DNA of 64,000 bases from JAEUNJ01 sp052035955 (GCA_052035955.1 JBPOHD010000013.1:31744-95743), one strand, 5' to 3'. Shown: positions 1 through 8,807, numbered from the stretch's first letter. Translations and numbers: made by a program. Notes: generated from the letters alone by a model not told the origin.

Positions 1-474
1 ATGATTCGCCAGGCCCTGGAAAAACTCGCGCACCAGGTCCACGTCGAACTCGCCGATGGTCGCCCGGGTGAACGGGACCTGGAACACCAGTCCCGGCCGC
101 CCGGAGAGATCGACCACCACCCGCGACAGGGCTTCGTCCAGCGGCACGTAAGCATGGCCATAGCGGCGTAGTCCCTTCTTGTCCCCCCAGGCCTTGGCCA
201 GGGCCTGCCCCAGGGTGATCCCCACGTCCTCGGTGGTGTGATGGCCGTCGATGTGCAGGTCGCCCCTGGCTTCGACCGTCAGGTCGACCAGCCCGTGGCG
301 GGCGATCTGGTCCAGCATGTGGTCGAGGAAGCCTATGCCAGTGGCAAGAACGGACTTGCCGCTGCCGTCAAGATCCACGGCGACGCGAATCTGCGTTTCC
401 AGGGTATTTCGGGTGATCTCGGCTTGGCGCATGGCCGCTGCGTGGTCCGGTTGCAGTTCGTCGCATGATACCAT
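1..474 (-). CDS. hisB: Imidazoleglycerol-phosphate dehydratase, 3' part cut by window edge
   Basis: HisB removes water from imidazole glycerol phosphate in histidine synthesis. The readable part contains the family motifs FLDHMLDQIARHG, HHTTEDVGITLGQA and RYGHAYVPLDEALSRVV, with the His-rich manganese-binding segment intact. The C-terminal third lies beyond position 1. Two in-frame starts are possible. The ATG at 474 has a GGAGAG ribosome site seven bases upstream. The ATG at 432 gives the N-terminus usual for the family (MRQAEITRNTLETQI) but has no clear ribosome site. I chose 474 on the ribosome site. The gene reads leftward like hisD and hisG but is separated from them by hisC on the other strand, so it needs its own promoter in the 68-base gap or inside hisC. 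Confidence 0.93.
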   Translation of the reverse strand, partial: MVSCDELQPDHAAAMRQAEITRNTLETQIRVAVDLDGSGKSVLATGIGFLDHMLDQIARHGLVDLTVEARGDLHIDGHHTTEDVGITLGQALAKAWGDKKGLRRYGHAYVPLDEALSRVVVDLSGRPGLVFQVPFTRATIGEFDVDLVREFFQGLANH

Positions 475-542
475 TTCGACACTCTCCGCCCACCCGGGCG
501 GCCCTCCCGACTCCCCGTCCATAGCCACGACCGCACCGCCCC

Positions 543-1616
543 ATGAGCGCCGTCCCGAGTCCCTATTGGAGTTGCGTCGTCCGCAATCTTTCGCCCTACG
601 TTCCGGGTGAGCAGCCCAAGCTGGCCAACCTCGTCAAGCTCAATACCAATGAGAACCCCTACGGTCCCGCGCCCCGCGTCCTCGAGGCCCTGCGTGGGGA
701 GATCGGCGACGGCCTGCGGCTGTATCCGGACCCCAATGCCGATCGCCTGAAGGAGGCCGTGGCCGGTTTCTTCGGCGGCATCGCGCCGCGGCAGGTCTTC
801 GTCGGCAACGGCTCCGACGAAGTGCTCGCCCACGTCTTCCTCGGCCTGCTCAAGCATGAGCTGCCGTTGCTGTTTCCCGACATCACCTACAGCTTCTACC
901 CGGTCTATTGCGGCCTCTACGGCGTCGCCCACGAGACGGTGCCGCTGGATGCCGATTTCGGCCTGCGCGCCGACGATTACCTGCGCCCGAACGGCGGCAT
1001 CATCTTCGCCAACCCGAACGCGCCGACGGGGCGCGCCCTGGCCATGGGCGACCTGGAGCGGATCGTGGCCGGCAATCCGCAGTCGGTGGTCGTGGTGGAC
1101 GAGGCCTATGTGGATTTCGGCGGGCAGACGGCGGTGCCGCTGGTCGGTCGCCATCCCAACCTGCTGGTCGTCCAGACCCTGTCCAAGTCGCGCAGCCTGG
1201 CCGGCCTGCGGGTGGGATTCGCCATCGGCCATCCGGACCTGATCGCCGGACTGGAGCGTGTGAAGAACAGCTTCAACTCCTATCCCCTGGGGCGCCTCGC
1301 CATTGCCGGCGCGGTGGCCGCGATGGAAGACCGGGAGTGGTTCGACCGCACCCGGCAGGCGGTGGTGCGCAGCCGGACGAGCCTGGTCGGCGACCTGGAG
1401 TCCCTGGGCTTCCAGGTGCTGCCGTCGGCGGCGAACTTCGTTTTCGCCCGGCATCCCCAGCGGGATGCCGGTGAACTGGCCAAGGCCCTGCGGGAACGCA
1501 GCGTCATTGTCAGGCACTTCCCCCTGCCGCGCATCGACCAGTTCCTGCGCATCACCGTCGGCACCGACGAGCAGTGCGCGGCGCTGACCTCGGCGTTGCG
1601 GGAGATTCTCGCCTAG
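543..1616 (+). CDS. hisC: Histidinol-phosphate aminotransferase
   Basis: A 357-residue PLP-dependent class I/II aminotransferase that makes histidinol phosphate. It shows the substrate segment NTNENPYGP near residue 34, NPNAPTG at 157-163, DEAYVDF at 186-192 and the PLP lysine in TLSKSRSLAGLR (about K215). Its length is normal for HisC. It is the only his gene here on the plus strand: it diverges from hisB and converges on hisD. In related bacteria hisG-hisD-hisC-hisB usually run together, so a single-gene inversion is likely. No strong ribosome site is visible before the ATG. Confidence 0.95.
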   Translation: MSAVPSPYWSCVVRNLSPYVPGEQPKLANLVKLNTNENPYGPAPRVLEALRGEIGDGLRLYPDPNADRLKEAVAGFFGGIAPRQVFVGNGSDEVLAHVFLGLLKHELPLLFPDITYSFYPVYCGLYGVAHETVPLDADFGLRADDYLRPNGGIIFANPNAPTGRALAMGDLERIVAGNPQSVVVVDEAYVDFGGQTAVPLVGRHPNLLVVQTLSKSRSLAGLRVGFAIGHPDLIAGLERVKNSFNSYPLGRLAIAGAVAAMEDREWFDRTRQAVVRSRTSLVGDLESLGFQVLPSAANFVFARHPQRDAGELAKALRERSVIVRHFPLPRIDQFLRITVGTDEQCAALTSALREILA

Positions 1617-1662
1617 CCTGGCCTCGGCGCCGCGGTCGGGCGCGCGACCCCGGAATTCGCTT

Positions 1663-2967
1663 TCAGTCCTTCAGCCGCAGTTCCGCCGCCCGGGCATGGG
1701 CGGTCAGCCCTTCGCCGTGGGCGAGGGTGGAGGCGATGGGCCCGAGCGTCTGGGCGCCGGCGGCCGAGACCTCGATCAGGCTGGAACGCTTCTGGAAGTC
1801 GTAAACGCCGAGCGGGCTGGAGAAGCGGGCGCTGCGCGAAGTCGGCAGCACGTGGTTGGGCCCGGCGCAGTAGTCGCCGAGGGATTCGGAAGCGTAATGC
1901 CCCATGAATATGGCTCCGGCATGGCGGATGCGGCCGAGGAGCGCCCTGGGGTCCTGAACCGACAACTCGAGATGCTCCGGGGCGATGCGATTGGCGATGG
2001 TGCAGGCCTCTTCCAGGTCGGAGACCAGGATCAGGGCGCCGCGGCCGGACAGGGAGGCGGCGATCACCTCGCGCCGGGGCATGGCGGGCAGCAACCGGTC
2101 GATGCTCGCCGCCACCCGCTCCAGGTAGGCGGCATCGGGGCAAAGGAGGATGGACTGGGCCAGTTCGTCGTGCTCGGCCTGGGCGAAGAGGTCCATGGCC
2201 GTCCAGTCCGGATCGCCGGAGCCGTCGGCGATCACCAGCACTTCCGAGGGCCCGGCCACCATGTCGATGCCGACGATTCCGAAGACGCGGCGCTTGGCGC
2301 TCGCCACGTAGGCGTTGCCGGGGCCGACGATCTTGTCCACCTGGGGAATGGTCTGGGTGCCGTAGGCCAGGGCGCCCACGGCCTGGGCGCCGCCCAGGGT
2401 GAAGACCCTGTCCACGCCGGCCAGGTGGGCGGCGGCGAGGACGAGGGCATTGCGCTCGCCGCGCGGCGTCGGCACCACCATGACCAGTTCGCGGACGCCG
2501 GCCACCTTGGCCGGAATGGCGTTCATGAGCACCGAACTCGGGTAGGCGGCCTTGCCGCCGGGCACGTAGAGGCCGACGCGATCCAGGGGCGTCACCTTCT
2601 GGCCGAGGCGCGTGCCGTCGGCCTCCGTGTATTCCCAGGATTCGGCCTTCTGCCGCTCATGGTAGGCGCGGATCCGCGCGGCGGCCCGTTCCAGGGCCTG
2701 GCGCTGGTTCTCCGGCAGTCCGGCGAAGGCGGCGGCGAGTTCGGCCGCCGGCAGTTCCGCCTGGGCCATGCAGTTGACATCGAGCTTGTCGAATCGGCGG
2801 GTGTAGTCGAGGACCGCCGCGTCGCCCAGGGTGCGGACGTTGGCGAGGATGTCGGCGACGGTACGCTCGATCGCCTCGTCGGTCGAATGGTCGAAGTGCA
2901 GCAGGGCGTCGAGGGTGGAGAGGAACTCCGGATCGCGGGTCGACAGGCGACGCGGCTGGGCACTCAT
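1663..2967 (-). CDS. hisD: Histidinol dehydrogenase
   Basis: HisD oxidises histidinol to histidine in two NAD-dependent steps. The 434-residue product carries the family landmarks YVPGGKAAYPSSVLMNAIPA, GPSEVLVIAD, the metal/catalytic segment AQAEHDE, APEHLEL and the C-terminal GDYCAGPNHVLPTS. Its start overlaps the end of hisG by four bases (ATGA), which suggests translational coupling. It is the last gene of the leftward run before the convergent hisC. Confidence 0.97.
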   Translation of the reverse strand: MSAQPRRLSTRDPEFLSTLDALLHFDHSTDEAIERTVADILANVRTLGDAAVLDYTRRFDKLDVNCMAQAELPAAELAAAFAGLPENQRQALERAAARIRAYHERQKAESWEYTEADGTRLGQKVTPLDRVGLYVPGGKAAYPSSVLMNAIPAKVAGVRELVMVVPTPRGERNALVLAAAHLAGVDRVFTLGGAQAVGALAYGTQTIPQVDKIVGPGNAYVASAKRRVFGIVGIDMVAGPSEVLVIADGSGDPDWTAMDLFAQAEHDELAQSILLCPDAAYLERVAASIDRLLPAMPRREVIAASLSGRGALILVSDLEEACTIANRIAPEHLELSVQDPRALLGRIRHAGAIFMGHYASESLGDYCAGPNHVLPTSRSARFSSPLGVYDFQKRSSLIEVSAAGAQTLGPIASTLAHGEGLTAHARAAELRLKD

Positions 2968-3605
2968 TTCACGGCTCCCGCGAAGGCATCGATCACCGGC
3001 TGGATGAGGCCGTGCTTCATCTTCATGGAGGCCTGGTTCACGATCAGCCGGGACGATATGGGCATGATCTCCTCCACCTCCACGAGATTGTTGGCCTTCA
3101 GCGTCGCGCCACTGGAGACGAGATCCACGATCGCCTCGGCCAGCCCGGCCAGGGGTGCCAGTTCCATGGATCCGTAGAGCTTGATCAGGTCCACATGGAC
3201 ACCCTTGGCGGCGAAATGCTCCCGGGCCACGGCGATGTACTTGGTGGCGATGCGCAGCCGGGCGCCGCGGCGTACCGCCGCCTGGTATTCAAAGCCGGCC
3301 GGCGCGGCGACGCACATGCGGCAGCGGGCGATCTTCAGGTCGAGGGGCTGGTAGAGGCCGGTGCCGCCATGCTCCAGAAGCACGTCCTTGCCGGCGATGC
3401 CCAGGTCGGCGGCGCCGTACTGGACATAGGTCGGCACGTCCGAGGCACGGACGATGACCACCCGCACCTCGGGCCGGCTGGTGCCGATGATCAGCTTGCG
3501 CGAGGACTCCGGGTTTTCGGCCGGAACGATGCCCGCCGCGGCCAGCAACGGCAGGGTTTCGTCGAAGATGCGGCCCTTGGAGAGGGCAATGGTGATGGTG
3601 CTCAT
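2964..3605 (-). CDS. hisG: ATP phosphoribosyltransferase, short form
   Basis: First enzyme of histidine synthesis, joining ATP and PRPP. At 213 residues it is the short HisG form, which lacks the C-terminal regulatory domain and is known to need the HisZ partner; hisZ is not in this window. Motifs include ITIALSKGRIF at the N-terminus, YGAADLGIAGKDVL, and DLVSSGATLKANNL for PRPP binding. I chose the ATG at 3605 because MSTITIALSKGRIF matches the family. A GTG at 3638 overlaps the murA stop (GTGA) and is an alternative start adding 11 residues. Confidence 0.95.
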   Translation of the reverse strand: MSTITIALSKGRIFDETLPLLAAAGIVPAENPESSRKLIIGTSRPEVRVVIVRASDVPTYVQYGAADLGIAGKDVLLEHGGTGLYQPLDLKIARCRMCVAAPAGFEYQAAVRRGARLRIATKYIAVAREHFAAKGVHVDLIKLYGSMELAPLAGLAEAIVDLVSSGATLKANNLVEVEEIMPISSRLIVNQASMKMKHGLIQPVIDAFAGAVK

Positions 3606-3634
3606 GGTGGGTTCGATTTTATCCGGGTCGCCGC

Positions 3635-4885
3635 TCACTTCACCCGCCGCACCCGGGCGCCGAGGGCGGTGAGCTTTTCCTCCAGCCGCTCGTAACCCCG
3701 GTCCAGGTGGTAGATGCGGTCCACGAGGGTCTCCCCGCGGGCCACCAGGCCGGCGATGACGAGGCCAGCGGAGGCCCGCAGGTCGGTGGCCATGACGGTC
3801 GCCCCATCCAGCCTGGGGCGCCCCTTGACCACGGCCGTGTTGCCGTCGATGGCGATGTCGGCGCCGAGGCGGATCAACTCCACGGCGTGCATGAAGCGGT
3901 TTTCGAAGATGGTCTCGCGAATCACCGCGGTGCCCTCGGCGACGGCGTTGATGGCCATGAACTGGGCCTGCATGTCGGTGGGGAAAGCCGGATAGGGCGC
4001 CGTACGGATCGAGACGGCGGTAAGCCTGGGCGGCGCCTTCAGGTGGATCTGGTCGCGGGAGAAATCGATGGCGCAGCCGGCGTCCATGAGCTTGTCTATC
4101 ACCGCGTCCAGGTAGGCGGCCGAGGTACCGGTGAGGCGTATGTCGCCGCCGGTGACGGCGGCGGCGCAGAGGTAGGTGCCGGTCTCGATGCGGTCCGGCA
4201 TGATCCGGTGCGTGGTGCCGCCGAGCCGCTTCACGCCGCGGATGCGGATCACGTCGGTGCCGGCCCCGGAGATCTGGGCGCCCATGGCCACCAGGCAGTT
4301 GGCCAGGTCCACCACTTCCGGTTCCCGGGCGGCGTTCTCGATCACCGTGTCGCCGTCGGCCAGGCAGGCGGCCATCATCAGGTTCTCGGTGCCGGTGACG
4401 GTGACCATGTCCGTGAACAGCCTGGCACCCTTCAGCCGTGCCGCCTTCGCCATCACATAGCCCTGCTCGACGGCGATTTCCGCCCCCATGGCCTGGAGGC
4501 CCTTGATGTGCTGGTCCACGGGCCGGGCGCCGATGGCACAGCCGCCGGGGAGGGACACCTTCGCTTCGCCGGTGCGGGCGACCAGCGGCCCGAGGACGAG
4601 GACCGAGGCGCGCATGGTCTTGACGAGTTCATAGGGGGCCACCGGGTTCGCCAGCTCGGCCGCGTCCAGGGTCACCCGGTCGCCTTCCCGCTCGACGCGC
4701 ACGCCCATCTGCTCCAGCAGCTTGAGCATGGTGCGGATGTCGTGCAGGCCGGGCACGTTCGTGAGGGTCACAGGTTCCGCGGTCAAAAGGGCGGCGCAGA
4801 GCAGCGGCAGGGCGGCGTTCTTGGCGCCGGAAATCCTCGCCTCGCCCCTCAGGGGGCCGTTGCCCTCGATGAGCAGCTTATCCAC
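3635..4885 (-). CDS. murA: UDP-N-acetylglucosamine 1-carboxyvinyltransferase
   Basis: MurA transfers enolpyruvate from PEP to UDP-GlcNAc, the first committed step of peptidoglycan synthesis, in the cytoplasm. The 416-residue protein has K22-N23 in GAKNAALPL and the active-site cysteine C116 in SLPGGCAIGARPVDQH. That cysteine variant is sensitive to fosfomycin in known MurA proteins. It overlaps the upstream bolA-like gene by eight bases and lies in the conserved bolA-murA-hisG order. Confidence 0.97.
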   Translation of the reverse strand: MDKLLIEGNGPLRGEARISGAKNAALPLLCAALLTAEPVTLTNVPGLHDIRTMLKLLEQMGVRVEREGDRVTLDAAELANPVAPYELVKTMRASVLVLGPLVARTGEAKVSLPGGCAIGARPVDQHIKGLQAMGAEIAVEQGYVMAKAARLKGARLFTDMVTVTGTENLMMAACLADGDTVIENAAREPEVVDLANCLVAMGAQISGAGTDVIRIRGVKRLGGTTHRIMPDRIETGTYLCAAAVTGGDIRLTGTSAAYLDAVIDKLMDAGCAIDFSRDQIHLKAPPRLTAVSIRTAPYPAFPTDMQAQFMAINAVAEGTAVIRETIFENRFMHAVELIRLGADIAIDGNTAVVKGRPRLDGATVMATDLRASAGLVIAGLVARGETLVDRIYHLDRGYERLEEKLTALGARVRRVK

Positions 4886-5120
4886 GGGCGGCCCACTCCT
4901 CCGGGGTCAGGGTCTGCATCGACAGGGCATGCAGTTCGCCCGAATCGAAGCGTTCCCTCAGCAGGGCGTTGATGCGTTGCTGGCGCCTGACGCGGTTGAG
5001 GCCGGCAAATTCGCGGCTGACGATGGTCGCCTGGAAATGTTGGCCGTCGCCTTCGACGGCCAGGTGATCGCAGGCCAGGCCGGCGGCGATCCATTGTTCG
5101 ATGAGTTTGGGGTCCAGCAT
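4878..5120 (-). CDS. BolA/IbaG-family protein
   Basis: An 80-residue BolA-fold protein of the IbaG (YrbA) type. These proteins work with monothiol glutaredoxins in iron-sulfur handling and stress response. The segment DHLAVEGDGQHFQATIVSREFAG and the helix RRQQRINALLRERF fit the family. It lies nine bases downstream of the ABC permease and overlaps murA by eight bases. The BolA-murA pairing is widespread in proteobacteria. Confidence 0.9.
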   Translation of the reverse strand: MLDPKLIEQWIAAGLACDHLAVEGDGQHFQATIVSREFAGLNRVRRQQRINALLRERFDSGELHALSMQTLTPEEWAARG

Positions 5121-5129
5121 GGATGACTC

Positions 5130-5882
5130 CTAGGCCCTCAGCTTGTAGCCCCGGCGCAACATGGCCAGGGTGAGGGCGGACAGGGCGAGAAAGCAGGTGC
5201 CGACCACCGCCAGGCTCTTCCAGGGCGAGGCGTCGGACACGCCGAAGAAGCCGTAACGGAAGCCGTCGATCATGTAGAAGACGGGGTTCCAGGCCGAGAC
5301 CTGCTGCCAGAAGGGCGGCAGGGAATGGATGGAATAGAAGACGCCCGACAGGAAGGTGAGGGGCATGATCAGAAAATTCTGGAAGGCGGCGAGCTGGTCG
5401 AACTTGTCGGCCCATATCCCCGCCACGACGCCGAGGGCGCCGAGGATTCCCCCGCCCAGCAGGGCAAAGACGAGGATCCAGACCGGTGCCTCGAAGCCCA
5501 GTGGGGCGAACCAGAGGGTGGCCAGGAGCACGCCGAGGCCGACGCAAAGCCCGCGGATCATGGCCGCCCCCACGTAGGCGGCCCAGAAGGCGGGATACGA
5601 GATGGGGGGCAGGAGGACGAAGACGATGCTGCCCGTGACCTTGGACTGGATCAGCGACGAGGACGAATTGGCGAAGGCATTCTGCAGGACGGACATCATC
5701 ACCAGGCCCGGGACCAGGAAGGAGGAATAGGGTACGTCGTGCACCTTGACGTGCTCCTCCAGGACGTGGGAGAAGATCAGAAGGTACAGCATGGCCGTCA
5801 GGACGGGCGCCGCCACGGTCTGGAAACTGACCTTCCAGAAACGCAGGACCTCCTTGTAGAGCAGGGTCGAGAAGCCGCTCAT
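5130..5882 (-). CDS. ABC-2 type transporter permease (YadH-like)
   Basis: A 250-residue integral membrane protein of the ABC-2 permease family with about six hydrophobic segments and the typical opening MSGFSTLLYKEVLRFWKV. It should pair with the ATPase encoded just upstream (6073-6978) as an exporter of unknown substrate. The ATG at 5882 has a strong GGCGGAGG ribosome site. That ribosome site and start lie in a 19-base direct repeat also present at the end of the ATPase gene, so the two genes were probably once overlapping (ATGA) and have been pushed apart by an inserted repeat. Confidence 0.92.
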   Translation of the reverse strand: MSGFSTLLYKEVLRFWKVSFQTVAAPVLTAMLYLLIFSHVLEEHVKVHDVPYSSFLVPGLVMMSVLQNAFANSSSSLIQSKVTGSIVFVLLPPISYPAFWAAYVGAAMIRGLCVGLGVLLATLWFAPLGFEAPVWILVFALLGGGILGALGVVAGIWADKFDQLAAFQNFLIMPLTFLSGVFYSIHSLPPFWQQVSAWNPVFYMIDGFRYGFFGVSDASPWKSLAVVGTCFLALSALTLAMLRRGYKLRA

Positions 5883-6090
5883 GACGCCTCCGCCGGGCCG
5901 CCCCAAGGAGGCGGGATGCCGACGCCATGGAGCGGACGCAGTCCGCGAACGACCGTCACCCCCCTTCCCATGGAAGGGGGGCCGGGGGGGATGGCCCTCC
6001 CTGTTCCCGCAGGGCAGCGCTTGCGCTGCCCCCTTCCCATGGAAGGGGGGCCGGGGGGGATGGTCGCCATTCTCATGACGCCTCCGCCGG
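5878..6090. repeat. Palindromic repeat element inserted between the yadG-like and yadH-like genes
   Basis: A 19-base direct repeat, ctcatgacgcctccgccgg, occurs at 5878-5896 and 6072-6090. Between the copies lie two near-identical 35-36 base palindromic units (about 5959-5994 and 6029-6063) of the form CCCCCTTCC-cat-GGAAGGGGG followed by a G-rich tail. Also present are a perfect hairpin gggcagcgc-tt-gcgctgccc (about 6013-6032) and a smaller one, gcggac-gca-gtccgc. The direct repeats contain the ATPase stop and the permease ribosome site and start. Deleting one repeat plus the insert (194 bases) restores a seamless ATGA overlap. It resembles REP/BIME or MITE-like elements; the family is not identified. 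Confidence 0.85.
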
Positions 6091-6978
6091 ATTCATGACG
6101 CGGACGAAGACCTCCTCCAGGTCGGGCTTGCCGATCTCCAGTTCCTCCAGCACGCAGCCGGCCCCGCGCAATGCCGCAAGCAGGCGCTCCACCTCGTCGA
6201 AGCTGTCGAACTCCAGGCTCCATGAACCGCCCTCGTTCTTGGACCGGGCAGCCAGGTCGGGCGGCACGGTACCGCTCGCGACCCGGAAGCGCAGGGCGTG
6301 GGTCGAGAAGCGTCGCAACAGGTTGCGGGTGCTGTCCAGGGCGACGACCCGGCCCTGCTTGAGCATCGCGATGCGGGTGCAGAAGCTCTCCGCTTCCTCG
6401 AGGTAGTGGGTGGTGAGGACGACGGTATGGCCGTCGGCGTTGAGCCGGCGGATGAAGCGCCACAAGGTCTGCCTCAGTTCCACGTCCACCCCTGCCGTGG
6501 GTTCGTCGAGGACGATGACCGGGGGCCGGTGGACCAAGGCCTGGGCGACCAGGACCCGGCGCTTCATGCCCCCGGAGAGGGTGCGCATGTTCGCCCCGGC
6601 CTTGGGCATGAGATCCAGGTTCTCGAGGATCTCGTCGATCCACCCGTCGTTGTCCCGTATGCCGAAATAGCCCGATTGGATACGCAGGGTCTCGCGGACG
6701 GAGAAGAAGGGGTCGAAGACCAGTTCCTGGGGCACGACCCCCAGTTGCCGGCGGGCCCGGCGATAGTCCGCCTGGACGTCCAGGCCCATCACCTCCAGGC
6801 GGCCGGCATCAGGACGGGCAAGCCCGGCCAGGGCCGAGATCAAGGTGGTCTTGCCGGCACCGTTCGGCCCGAGAAGGCCGAAGAACTCGCCCTGGGGTAT
6901 TTCCAGATCCACGCCGTCGAGGGCCTGGGTGGCCCCGAAGCGCTTGGAAACGCCGGCAATGCGGATGGCTGGAGTCAT
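6073..6978 (-). CDS. ABC transporter ATP-binding protein (YadG-like)
   Basis: A 301-residue ABC ATPase of the DrrA/CcmA/YadG exporter group. Walker A is GPNGAGKTT (37-45), the signature is LSGGM (134-138), Walker B is VIVLDEP (154-160) and the H-loop is TTHYLEEAE. The C-terminal 70 residues form the extra domain common in this group. Its stop lies inside the 19-base direct repeat described at 5878-6090. It follows mlaB by 77 bases and precedes its permease by 190 bases, an unusual gap for such pairs. Confidence 0.93.
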   Translation of the reverse strand: MTPAIRIAGVSKRFGATQALDGVDLEIPQGEFFGLLGPNGAGKTTLISALAGLARPDAGRLEVMGLDVQADYRRARRQLGVVPQELVFDPFFSVRETLRIQSGYFGIRDNDGWIDEILENLDLMPKAGANMRTLSGGMKRRVLVAQALVHRPPVIVLDEPTAGVDVELRQTLWRFIRRLNADGHTVVLTTHYLEEAESFCTRIAMLKQGRVVALDSTRNLLRRFSTHALRFRVASGTVPPDLAARSKNEGGSWSLEFDSFDEVERLLAALRGAGCVLEELEIGKPDLEEVFVRVMNPAEAS

Positions 6979-7055
6979 GGAAGGACGCGATGGATTACCG
7001 TCGATATCGCCTCGGCCCCGGGGCCGGCCGGTGCGGCAGCGCCGCGCGGGCCGCC

Positions 7056-7340
7056 TCAGCCCGAGACGGGCAGCAGTTCGGCGACGCCGTAGACCTCGGC
7101 AAGGCTCAGGAGGTCCCGGGGCGCGTTTGCTACCCGAACCACGCTGCCCTTTCCCTGGCCCGCCCGGATCCAGCCGAAGACGACGGCCAAGCCCGAGGAA
7201 TCGACGGTGGTCACCTCGCCGAGGTCGAATACCGTGCCGGGCGCAGCGAGGGCCGCGATTCCATCTGCCAGCAGGCGGGTCGCCCCATCGAGGGTCATGG
7301 GTCCGGAAACCTGGACGCGATCCCCGACGGCGCGGATCAT
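7056..7340 (-). CDS. mlaB: STAS-domain protein MlaB
   Basis: A 94-residue STAS protein, the cytoplasmic regulatory subunit of the MlaFEDB complex that moves phospholipids between the inner membrane and MlaC. The core motif TTVDSSGLAVVF (D47-S48-S49) carries the conserved Ser found in anti-sigma-antagonist-like folds. It starts in an ATGA overlap with mlaC. A NTP-binding domain for this complex (mlaF) lies five genes upstream in the same run. Confidence 0.92.
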   Translation of the reverse strand: MIRAVGDRVQVSGPMTLDGATRLLADGIAALAAPGTVFDLGEVTTVDSSGLAVVFGWIRAGQGKGSVVRVANAPRDLLSLAEVYGVAELLPVSG

Positions 7341-7969
7341 TTCTTTTCGGCGCGGGCCGCGGCGGCGTCTGCGCTGCCGCGATTCTTGGTCTGCAGGGTC
7401 TTGATCAGGCCGTCGATGCCCCCATTGCGCACTTCGCTGGCGAAGGTTTCCCGATAGTTGGTGACGAGGCTGATGCCTCCCACCTCGATGTCGTAAACCT
7501 TCCAGCCGGCAGCGGTCTTCTCCAGGTAGTAATCCAGTTCAACCGGCTTGGCTGCGGACTGCTTGATCTCGGTGCGGACCTTCACATCCGTGTCCGTCGG
7601 TTGCGCCTTGACGGGCTTGAAGTCTATGGTCTGGTTCCTGTACTCCGTCAGCGCCTTCGAATAGGTGCGGACCAGAAGGGTGCGGAACTCGTCGGTCAGG
7701 GACTTCTGCTGGGCCGGACTGGCCTGCCGCCAGTCACGGGCGACGGCCAACTGGGTCATGCGGGCGAAATTGAAGTTGGGAAGCACCTTCGCCTCGACCA
7801 ACTCGATGGCCTTCCGTGTGTTGCCGGACTGGATGTCCTTGTCCTTGCGAACGATTTCCAGCACCTCGTTGGTGACGTTCTTCACCAGGACGTCCGGGGG
7901 CGTGGTCTCCTGGGCGCCGGCGCCCAGGGACAGGAAAAGGGCCGTGAGGCCCGCGAAAAACCACTTCAT
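7337..7969 (-). CDS. mlaC: Periplasmic phospholipid-binding protein MlaC
   Basis: A 210-residue protein with a signal peptide (MKWFFAGLTALFLSLGAGAQ), belonging to the MlaC/Ttg2D family. MlaC shuttles phospholipid across the periplasm between the MlaA complex and MlaFEDB. Recognisable segments are VLPNFNFARMTQLAVARDW, FRTLLVRTYSKAL and KVYDIEVGGISLVTNYRETF. A lysine/alanine-rich tail (AAAARAEKK) ends the protein. It lies 18 bases after mlaA. Confidence 0.95.
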   Translation of the reverse strand: MKWFFAGLTALFLSLGAGAQETTPPDVLVKNVTNEVLEIVRKDKDIQSGNTRKAIELVEAKVLPNFNFARMTQLAVARDWRQASPAQQKSLTDEFRTLLVRTYSKALTEYRNQTIDFKPVKAQPTDTDVKVRTEIKQSAAKPVELDYYLEKTAAGWKVYDIEVGGISLVTNYRETFASEVRNGGIDGLIKTLQTKNRGSADAAAARAEKK

Positions 7970-7987
7970 GGAAATCCTTCCGTCGGA

Positions 7988-8773
7988 TTAACGGACCGCC
8001 GCGATCGGGCCGCCCGGTGCGCCGTTCCGCTCGGCAACCCTGCTGCCGTCGTCGAACGAGGCATCCTGTTCGCGGGGCGGGTTGCCGTCGTGAATCAGGT
8101 TGCGGCGCCGCTGCAGGTAACCGTCGCGGATGTACGAATACTTGTCCAGGGCGGCCTCCTCGATCACCTTGTCGGCCGGCAACAGCGCGGCCCGGTCGCT
8201 GACGACGCGCAGGGCGTAGAGGGAGTTGCGGGTGGGAACGTGGTCGATGTATCCCACCGGGTCCGCCTTCACGTCGAGGACGAGGCCGACGGTATCGCGT
8301 ACGGTCCGGGGACCGAAGAAGGGGACCACCACGTAGGCGCCATTGCCCACGCCCCACCGTCCGAAGGTCTGGCCAAAATCCTCGTTGTGCTTTTCCAGCC
8401 CCATGTCGGATGCGACGTCGAGCACGCCGAGGAGACCGATGGTCGAATTGACCAGAAAACGGCCCGCGTCGGAGGCGGCCTCGGGCACCTTGCCCTGCAG
8501 CAGGTTGTTCACGGCGATGAAGACGTCGCCGATGTTGCCGAAGAAGTTGGACACCCCGGTCTTCACGGGCGAGGGCAGGACATAGTCGTAACCGGTCGAG
8601 ACGGGCTTGATGATGACCGTGTCCAGTCCCTCGTTGAAGGCGAACATGGCACGGTTGAAGCCTTCGATGGGGTCCTTCGGATTGCCGGAGGTCGCGCAGC
8701 CCCCGAGCAGTCCCGCGGCCGCGGCCGCGGCTGCGCCGGACGCCAGCCGACGGATCAGCGTTTTCTTGCCCAT
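7988..8773 (-). CDS. mlaA: Outer-membrane lipoprotein MlaA (VacJ)
   Basis: MlaA removes misplaced phospholipids from the outer leaflet of the outer membrane. The product (261 residues) has a lipoprotein signal ending LLGGC, then the family hallmark NPKDPIEGFNRAMFAFNEGLD. Later motifs are NFFGNIGD, FLVNSTIGLLG and EDFGQTFGRWGVG. The ATG at 8773 is preferred: GAGGG lies nine bases before it and the signal begins MGKKTLIRRL. An ATG nine codons upstream is possible. The Gly/Pro-rich tail after about residue 235 is variable in the family. Confidence 0.95.
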   Translation of the reverse strand: MGKKTLIRRLASGAAAAAAAGLLGGCATSGNPKDPIEGFNRAMFAFNEGLDTVIIKPVSTGYDYVLPSPVKTGVSNFFGNIGDVFIAVNNLLQGKVPEAASDAGRFLVNSTIGLLGVLDVASDMGLEKHNEDFGQTFGRWGVGNGAYVVVPFFGPRTVRDTVGLVLDVKADPVGYIDHVPTRNSLYALRVVSDRAALLPADKVIEEAALDKYSYIRDGYLQRRRNLIHDGNPPREQDASFDDGSRVAERNGAPGGPIAAVR

Positions 8774-8807
8774 GGTATTGCCCTCGTTTTCGCGCCGCAT
8801 CGCCGCC

